Below, one piece after another: positions 44,274 through 48,585 of a stretch of 48,585 bases of DNA. The notes under the pieces are model-generated. The model did not search any database. It was given only the letters and a program-made list of their open reading frames with translations, and was not told where the DNA came from. The DNA lies in IMG/VR virus record IMGVR_UViG_3300020477_001675, positions 1 to 48,585 of that record. One strand, written 5' to 3'. Position 1 is the first letter of the stretch; each line of letters opens with the position of its first letter. Source of the DNA: a virus. Made by a program: the position numbers and the translations under genes.

Positions 44274-45505
44274 CAGCCTCGCCCTCCTTCTCTTGTAATT
44301 GACGGAAAGGCACCGAAGGGCAAAATTCCCCTTTTGGGGTGATTAGCATCCATTTGAACAGGGGTAGAGCTCACTCCCCATCTAAGTTTGCACCCATTAA
44401 AAGTTTTAGAACATTGATCTGCTATCCAATGATCATAATTGGGAGGGGGTGTGTTTTGGGGAATATCGTGTTTAGCTACAAAATAAAATGATTTTTTATC
44501 ATGAACAATAAAAACAATATCATCTTTAAAATAAACTGTATTAGGAGACCATTTGTGGGGGGTATTTGCAGAAATAGGGTTATACCCCGGGCTTATTTCA
44601 CTAATTAACTCATCATTTTCAGTAGCTATGGGTGGTGCGTGTTTTGGAAGATGTGTGCCTTCAAAATGTTCGTGTGTATTTATCCACCCTTCAGCTTGGG
44701 CACGAAATTGGTATTCATAGGTACACCCCGCGCTACGATAATGCCATGTACACCTTTTCATATTAAAAATTCTTTGAGGTAGCTGAAGTCCTTCAAAGTT
44801 AACGTAAGAAGATAATTCAAATTGCATGGATTTTTTATCTTCATAAGATTTTTTTTCAATGAAAAAAAGATCGGGTGGGAAAAATGCATTTTCGTCAGGG
44901 GTTATTTCACTGGGTATATCTTGGTATAATCTTTTGGTAAGATCGGGATTCCCATCACTATCTAATTGATACCAATTTTGATAATCTAAAAATTTACTAA
45001 AAGTTTTAAGCCTCGTAACTTTTGCGCCAACTAAATCATCAAGGTCTTTAAGTAGTTCTTTTAAAACGGCAAATTTGCTAAGAGCTTCAGGACGCGATCC
45101 AAATGAAATTTTTGGGGAAGCTGCTGGGCCGGTAGAATTTGTTTCAAACCCTTCGGCTTTGCACGGAAAAGCTTTATATCTATTTCCTTGAAACCAAATG
45201 TCTCTTTGTATTAATTTTATATTATTGTGGAAGCGGAATACACTTATTGACGAACTAAAAGGGTCATCAATTAATGTGCCGCCCATTAACAAATTAAGTT
45301 CATTAAATTTTTGCCTTTTTTTGATTTTGTCAGGACTCAGAATATTTGAAAGATCAATTTCAAAAAGCTCTATTAAAGCCGTGGGCTCTAAGGCTGTGGC
45401 TTGAGCTTGCAGATTTTTCATACTCTCGCGAGCTTCTGCTTTTGTCATCACCACCCCGCCGCTTCTATTTAGGGGGTTTTTAAAATGTTCGTCTTTATGT
45501 GCCAT
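44273..45505 (-). CDS. L-like: Tail-tip protein L-like with inserted carbohydrate-binding-like segment
   Basis: 410 residues. The body matches lambda L: LIELFEIDLSNI, LIQRDIWFQGNRYKAFPC, DLDDLVGAKVTRLKTFSKFL, KSMQFELSSYVNFEGLQLPQ. Lambda L coordinates an iron-sulphur cluster through cysteines near its end. Here four cysteines are present at 252 and 261 (CTWHYRSAGC) and 365 and 372 (CSKTFNGC). The ~100 residues between the pairs contain a W-S-P-N-T-V-Y-F-K-D-D-I-V...P-P-P-N-Y-D-H-W segment (about 317-356) like a small CBM5/12 chitin-binding-type module. It ends GILPFGAFPSITREGG, as L proteins do. It would form part of the tail-tip hub between M and the K/I/J complex. Confidence 0.88.
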   Translation of the reverse strand: MAHKDEHFKNPLNRSGGVVMTKAEARESMKNLQAQATALEPTALIELFEIDLSNILSPDKIKKRQKFNELNLLMGGTLIDDPFSSSISVFRFHNNIKLIQRDIWFQGNRYKAFPCKAEGFETNSTGPAASPKISFGSRPEALSKFAVLKELLKDLDDLVGAKVTRLKTFSKFLDYQNWYQLDSDGNPDLTKRLYQDIPSEITPDENAFFPPDLFFIEKKSYEDKKSMQFELSSYVNFEGLQLPQRIFNMKRCTWHYRSAGCTYEYQFRAQAEGWINTHEHFEGTHLPKHAPPIATENDELISEISPGYNPISANTPHKWSPNTVYFKDDIVFIVHDKKSFYFVAKHDIPQNTPPPNYDHWIADQCSKTFNGCKLRWGVSSTPVQMDANHPKRGILPFGAFPSITREGGRG

Positions 45506-46038
45506 TATGGGGTTTCTTCAAAAGTTGCTTTGATGTTATAATTATCATTAAATATAAAAGTAGAATCAAATTTTTTAGCTATAAAAAGTTTTTGTGTTGC
45601 AAAAGGAGCAGGGGGGGTATAAGCAAACGCTTCTGCTGCTCGTCTGGTATTTAAAAAGTGCATAATCGCGAGGGTTTCTTTTTCAGAACGACCTTCAAAA
45701 CTCATGTCTAGGGTAATAAGGTTGTTATTTATACCATCGGGAGTTCTTTGGGTATAGCCATCCCCAAAACGGACAGCTAATACACGAGGTGCAATACGGG
45801 TTGTTTGATTATAAGAGGGGGTCCAAATAAATTCGGTTTTTTGTTTTGAAGCTTCTCCCACACTAAAGTTGGTATTTCCTCCCCAGTGGACATTTCCTAT
45901 ACTGGGACCACTATTGAGGTTAGCATCACTTCTAGAGTACCAGTAAATACTCGTGTTTGCCGGGTACTCTACAATATCATTAGTGTTATATGTAGTAGAG
46001 CTACTCCAAGCCGCGATTTCATCATATATAGATGCCAT
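45505..46038 (-). CDS. M-like: Tail-tip protein M-like with N-terminal carbohydrate-binding-like module
   Basis: 177 residues. The C-terminal ~110 residues match lambda M: FIWTPSYNQTTRIAPRVLAV, RFGDGYTQRTPDGINNN, then IMHFLNTRRAAEAFAYTPP. The N-terminal ~55 residues are extra: AAWSSSTTYNTNDIVEYPAN, later YWYSR and NVHWGG, the Trp/Tyr/Asp-Val spacing of CBM5/12-type modules. M sits at the interface of tail tube and tip, so this domain could be exposed on the outside of the tail end. It is the first gene of the minus-strand tail-tip operon, with a GTGTAA/GGTAAAAGG signature upstream. The L start overlaps its stop. Confidence 0.85.
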   Translation of the reverse strand: MASIYDEIAAWSSSTTYNTNDIVEYPANTSIYWYSRSDANLNSGPSIGNVHWGGNTNFSVGEASKQKTEFIWTPSYNQTTRIAPRVLAVRFGDGYTQRTPDGINNNLITLDMSFEGRSEKETLAIMHFLNTRRAAEAFAYTPPAPFATQKLFIAKKFDSTFIFNDNYNIKATFEETP

Positions 46039-46041
46039 ATG

Positions 46042-46066
46042 CCTTTTACCTTATCCTAATTTACAC
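46042..46066 (-). promoter_or_regulatory. GTGTAA-N10-GGTAAAAGG signature for the tail-tip operon
   Basis: On the minus strand GTGTAA (46066-46061) is followed by GGTAAAAGG (46050-46042), three nt before the ATG ending at 46038. It is the same arrangement as on the plus strand and precedes the whole M-L-K-I-J operon. Confidence 0.52.
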
Positions 46067-46096
46067 TTTTTATCGTGATTATTACAAAAAAACATT

Positions 46097-46897
46097 ATGA
46101 TAACCATGCTTTTTAATTTAATGGAGAGAAATAGATTTTTTTCTGAAAAAGCCAAGAAAATTAAAAATAAAAAATTATGGGGAGCCAAGGGGTGCCAAGT
46201 GGTCATGGCGGCAAGGAACGCGGAGAAGTGGTTGCCGATTACTTTGGCCTCCATAAACAACGCAATGAGGAATTTTGAGTGGATTATGCATTTTGGGGAT
46301 GATAATAGTGATGATAACACCTATAAAATAGCAAAATCTTTTTCAAAACATACTTCTGCCAAAAAATTTAATTTATTTAAATTTAATAAAGCAAAAACAA
46401 TAGCTGAGGCCAAAAATAGAGTAATTAAAGAAAGTTTAAAATATTCTCATGATTATCCTGCTATTTTTATGGCGGATGCAGATGATTTTTTTACCCAAGA
46501 AAGACCCATTGGGCTATTAGAAGTCGCTAAATCCTTAAATGCTTATTTTTTAGTGGGAAGTTGGTACTATTGCACGGGCGGCGAGAAGCTTTTAAGAAAT
46601 GCCAGTGAATCTATTAAAAAAAATGCCTTTGGACCGTGGACAACGCTAATGCACGCTGATCTTATTCCTGAGAGTGGGAAACTTTTTTATGAAAATATGG
46701 ATGCACATGAAGATATCTTTTTATGGGACGAATTTAAGGCGGCATCAGTAGAAATTGTTCCTGTTAACAGTATCGTCGCGTGCTATTACAATGCTCGTCA
46801 GGGTACAGTTTCCAAACCAGTCGATTTAGATAAAAAAATAGAAGAATTAAAAAAATATCAGTATTTAAAGAGCCTCCTTTGTAATGAAAAAGTGTAA
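46097..46897 (+). CDS. GT-A fold glycosyltransferase (family 2-like)
   Basis: 266 residues from the first ATG; in-frame ATGs at 46106 and 46121 are alternatives and none has a clear ribosome-binding site. The GT-A pattern is visible: CQVVMAARNAEKWLPITLAS (nucleotide-binding strand-helix), IMHFGDDNSDDNTYKIAKSF (second acidic cluster, about 63-82), the metal-binding D-A-D-D at 127-130 in AIFMADADDFF, and an acceptor-side acidic stretch (NMDAHEDIFLWDEF). Such enzymes transfer a sugar from a nucleotide sugar. It is divergent from the tail-tip operon and followed by a tail gene, so it could glycosylate a virion protein, or modify host surface sugars. No membrane helix is seen. The fold is confident; the substrate is unknown. 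Confidence 0.82.
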   Translation: MITMLFNLMERNRFFSEKAKKIKNKKLWGAKGCQVVMAARNAEKWLPITLASINNAMRNFEWIMHFGDDNSDDNTYKIAKSFSKHTSAKKFNLFKFNKAKTIAEAKNRVIKESLKYSHDYPAIFMADADDFFTQERPIGLLEVAKSLNAYFLVGSWYYCTGGEKLLRNASESIKKNAFGPWTTLMHADLIPESGKLFYENMDAHEDIFLWDEFKAASVEIVPVNSIVACYYNARQGTVSKPVDLDKKIEELKKYQYLKSLLCNEKV

Positions 46898-46914
46898 GAT
46901 ATTACGGTAAAAGG
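46892..46914 (+). promoter_or_regulatory. GTGTAA-N8-GGTAAAAGG signature before the IPT tail gene
   Basis: GTGTAA at 46892-46897 includes the stop of the glycosyltransferase gene. GGTAAAAGG at 46906-46914 precedes the ATG at 46922, which also has AAGG directly before it. Confidence 0.5.
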
Positions 46915-46921
46915 CTCAAGG

Positions 46922-48046
46922 ATGGCTTATTACAATTATAATAATGCCAATTTAATACTCGGTAGTGGCGCGGAACCAAAAACCTTCCTCGTTCAAGACC
47001 TTGGTATCTCGCTTGATAATCAAGTGAGTCCTGTTTATCTGGTACCTAATAAAAGTAGTTTTGATTACAGAGCAAACCGTGGATTAATTGGAACCATAGA
47101 TTTTACTTATTTTCTAACTGGTTCTGACTTTCTGAAAGATTTTATAGTTAATGAAAAACAACAAATTACAGGATCGTGTGCAGGATTAACTTTTAAAAGT
47201 GGATTTTTATCTACTTATTCTTTTACAGTAGAGCAATATGGCCCCGTCGTGGTAACAGCAGCTATAAGTTTTCATGGTGGTATTGAGGGAACATTCACCC
47301 CCGACCGCACCAACATTGATGTAAATAAAACCAAGATTTTAAATTTTTCTGACTGTACTATAACAGAACTTTCGGGCGTTGCGCCTTCTACCACAGTCCC
47401 TACTGGTGCGGGCGTTACCACTGTAGTCCCTGCTTCAATGTCTAATGCAAATTTTGCATTTCAATCCAACTTTACCCCCGTATACCTCGCGGGGCAATCA
47501 GTGCCCAAAGAAATAAAATTTAATAAAAAAAATATAACTACTTCAATAGGAGGTTATAATATTGGACTGGATACCCTTACCCTGTCAGGAGCACCGGGTG
47601 AGATGAAATTTAATTTTGCTGACAGCGGAGAAAACATACTAGAAACATTTAAAGTAAGGGGAATATTAACATCAGCATCACTGAATGTGTCGGCTGGAGA
47701 AAAAATAGAAACAAACATAACATTAATGCAAGAAAAAATAGGGGAAGCTCCACTTTTTAGTGGAATTAATCCCTATAGTGGATATGCCCATGAATTAATT
47801 TCGTTATCTGGAAAATATTTTTCAAATACCACCAGTGTACGATTCGGTGAAGACCTAGTTCCCACCACTGGTATATCAATAGTCAGCGACACCCTTATAC
47901 AAGTTCGCGTTCCTGAAGATGCCGTGATGCACGGGGGGTCAGGAAAAGGAACTATAGAAGTTACCACCGTAGGGGGAAATGTTTTTTGGCCCAACGTAGG
48001 AAATACAACACAATCTGGATTTAAAGTTAATGACAGAGGGTTTTAA
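46922..48046 (+). CDS. Tail-tube-like protein with C-terminal IPT/TIG domain
   Basis: 374 residues, beta-rich throughout. The last ~95 residues form an IPT/TIG immunoglobulin-like domain: FSGINPYSGYAHELISLSGK, TTSVRFGEDLVPTTG, SDTLIQVRVPEDAVMHG, GTIEVTTVGGNVFW. The first ~275 residues resemble the tail-tube protein at 12189 in places (GFLSTYSFTVEQYGPVVVTA here against GFISSYTTEASVGDFPTASV there), so this may be a tube paralogue, distal-tail or decoration protein. IPT and other Ig-like domains are often appended to tail-tube proteins and face outward, where they may bind cell surfaces. It has its own promoter-like signature. The IPT call is strong; the paralogy is tentative. Confidence 0.72.
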   Translation: MAYYNYNNANLILGSGAEPKTFLVQDLGISLDNQVSPVYLVPNKSSFDYRANRGLIGTIDFTYFLTGSDFLKDFIVNEKQQITGSCAGLTFKSGFLSTYSFTVEQYGPVVVTAAISFHGGIEGTFTPDRTNIDVNKTKILNFSDCTITELSGVAPSTTVPTGAGVTTVVPASMSNANFAFQSNFTPVYLAGQSVPKEIKFNKKNITTSIGGYNIGLDTLTLSGAPGEMKFNFADSGENILETFKVRGILTSASLNVSAGEKIETNITLMQEKIGEAPLFSGINPYSGYAHELISLSGKYFSNTTSVRFGEDLVPTTGISIVSDTLIQVRVPEDAVMHGGSGKGTIEVTTVGGNVFWPNVGNTTQSGFKVNDRGF

Positions 48047-48049
48047 TAA

Positions 48050-48585
48050 ATGCAATTAGAGCAACTCACAGGAAATTTTGGTGACCAAATTAGTATAACA
48101 ACTAATAATGATGGGTTCTACAAAATTAGTGACGTTAGGTTCGGTGGTATTGCTTTTGATCGCTCTCCTGATGCACCAGCTACTCCCACTGATACCACTA
48201 TTAATAATCTTGTTGGGTGGGACAATAAAACCATACAAGTAGTTATAACGAATACATGGAATACATCAGACACCTTAGACTATATTAAACTCGGAGCTTG
48301 TAATAGCGAAGGGGAAATGGTGGGTTCTAGCACCGTGGAATTTACCGGCCCAATAGCCTACGGAGAAAGTAGAACAGGCTACCTAGAATTTAATCAAGCA
48401 GTAGACGACCACGGTAGCCTTACCGTAGACGGTGAGCCACTGGGATCGTTTGTAACCGATGTAGCGTATTTACACGCTAATACTTATGACGTAGAGTGGA
48501 GTAATAGTGATCTAGAGGGTATTTGCTGGGATATTCCAGTGAATATGGCGGCTTTTGTAAAAGCACAAATAGGACCGTCTGCCGT
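48050..48585 (+). CDS. Beta-rich virion protein, 3' truncated by the window
   Basis: ATG at 48050, four nt after the previous stop, opens a frame that stays open to the end of the window (178 codons). The visible part begins QLEQLTGNFGDQISITTNND and is rich in T, N, D, G and aromatic residues with short strands (DYIKLGACNSEGEMVGSSTV; TFGPI-like turns follow). It has no signal peptide or membrane helix. It is co-transcribed with the IPT tail protein, so it is probably a tail fibre, tail-decoration or baseplate component. Family not recognised; the C-terminal part is missing. Confidence 0.65.
   Translation, partial: MQLEQLTGNFGDQISITTNNDGFYKISDVRFGGIAFDRSPDAPATPTDTTINNLVGWDNKTIQVVITNTWNTSDTLDYIKLGACNSEGEMVGSSTVEFTGPIAYGESRTGYLEFNQAVDDHGSLTVDGEPLGSFVTDVAYLHANTYDVEWSNSDLEGICWDIPVNMAAFVKAQIGPSA

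Noticed and set aside
1-48585. Window is a complete circular genome with the fibre gene spanning the ends
   Set aside because: Joining the last and first bases puts the truncated CDS at 48050 out of frame with the fibre gene and it hits a stop (TAA) within a few codons. Terminase, portal and replication genes are also missing.
1-48585. tRNA genes, CRISPR arrays, insertion sequences
   Set aside because: None recognised by eye. Intergenic gaps are all about 110 nt or shorter, and repeats found are inside coding regions.

Overview
The window is a 48.6 kb piece of the structural (virion) region of a large tailed phage, most likely a long-tailed siphovirus. The evidence is a lambda/HK97-type order of head, neck, tail-tube, tape-measure and tail-tip genes, with no sheath gene visible. 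Terminase, portal, replication genes, tRNAs, integrase and endolysin are absent, and a CDS is cut at each edge, so the genome is larger than this window. The protein families (a tape measure with GFVPNF motifs, GSGYT-type repeats, LamG arrays) feel like those of marine phages. That host impression is inference.

Layout. (1) Positions 1-1590 hold the 3' part of a tail-fibre gene with a glycine-rich tip. (2) 1634-3054 hold a small acidic protein and a tubulin/FtsZ-like GTPase. (3) 3078-4941 is a compact set of overlapping small membrane and lipoprotein genes that looks like a lysis or envelope cassette. (4) 5021-8816 is the head module: a protein of unknown role, a prohead protease/scaffold, a decoration-like protein and the major capsid protein, ending in a strong terminator. 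(5) 8927-13388 is the neck and tail-tube module, ending in a second terminator. (6) 13486-25035 holds two genes in tail-chaperone position, a protein of unknown role and a 3088-residue tape measure. (7) 46038 down to 25032, on the minus strand, is the lambda-like tail-tip operon M-L-K-I-J, inverted relative to the tape measure. (8) 46097-48585, plus strand, holds a GT-A glycosyltransferase, a tail protein with an IPT/TIG domain, and a truncated CDS.

The most remarkable object is the J-like gene, 5948 codons long. Its first ~95 residues match the start of a lambda J-type tail-tip hub, and the hub resumes only near residue 4700. About 4600 residues are inserted between: about 15 LamG/concanavalin-A-like modules, several apparently inserted inside one another, an array of nine GSGYT repeats and a polyglycine domain. 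Without the insert the protein would be about 1350 residues, close to an ordinary J. The L- and M-like tail-tip proteins also carry short carbohydrate-binding-like insertions, so the whole tip looks adapted to bind glycans.

Expression. Several genes and operons, often just after a terminator, are preceded by GTGTAA followed 14-17 nt later by GGTAAAAGG, on both strands. I read this as a candidate phage-specific promoter plus ribosome-binding signature. Domain calls are by eye from motifs; no database search was run.
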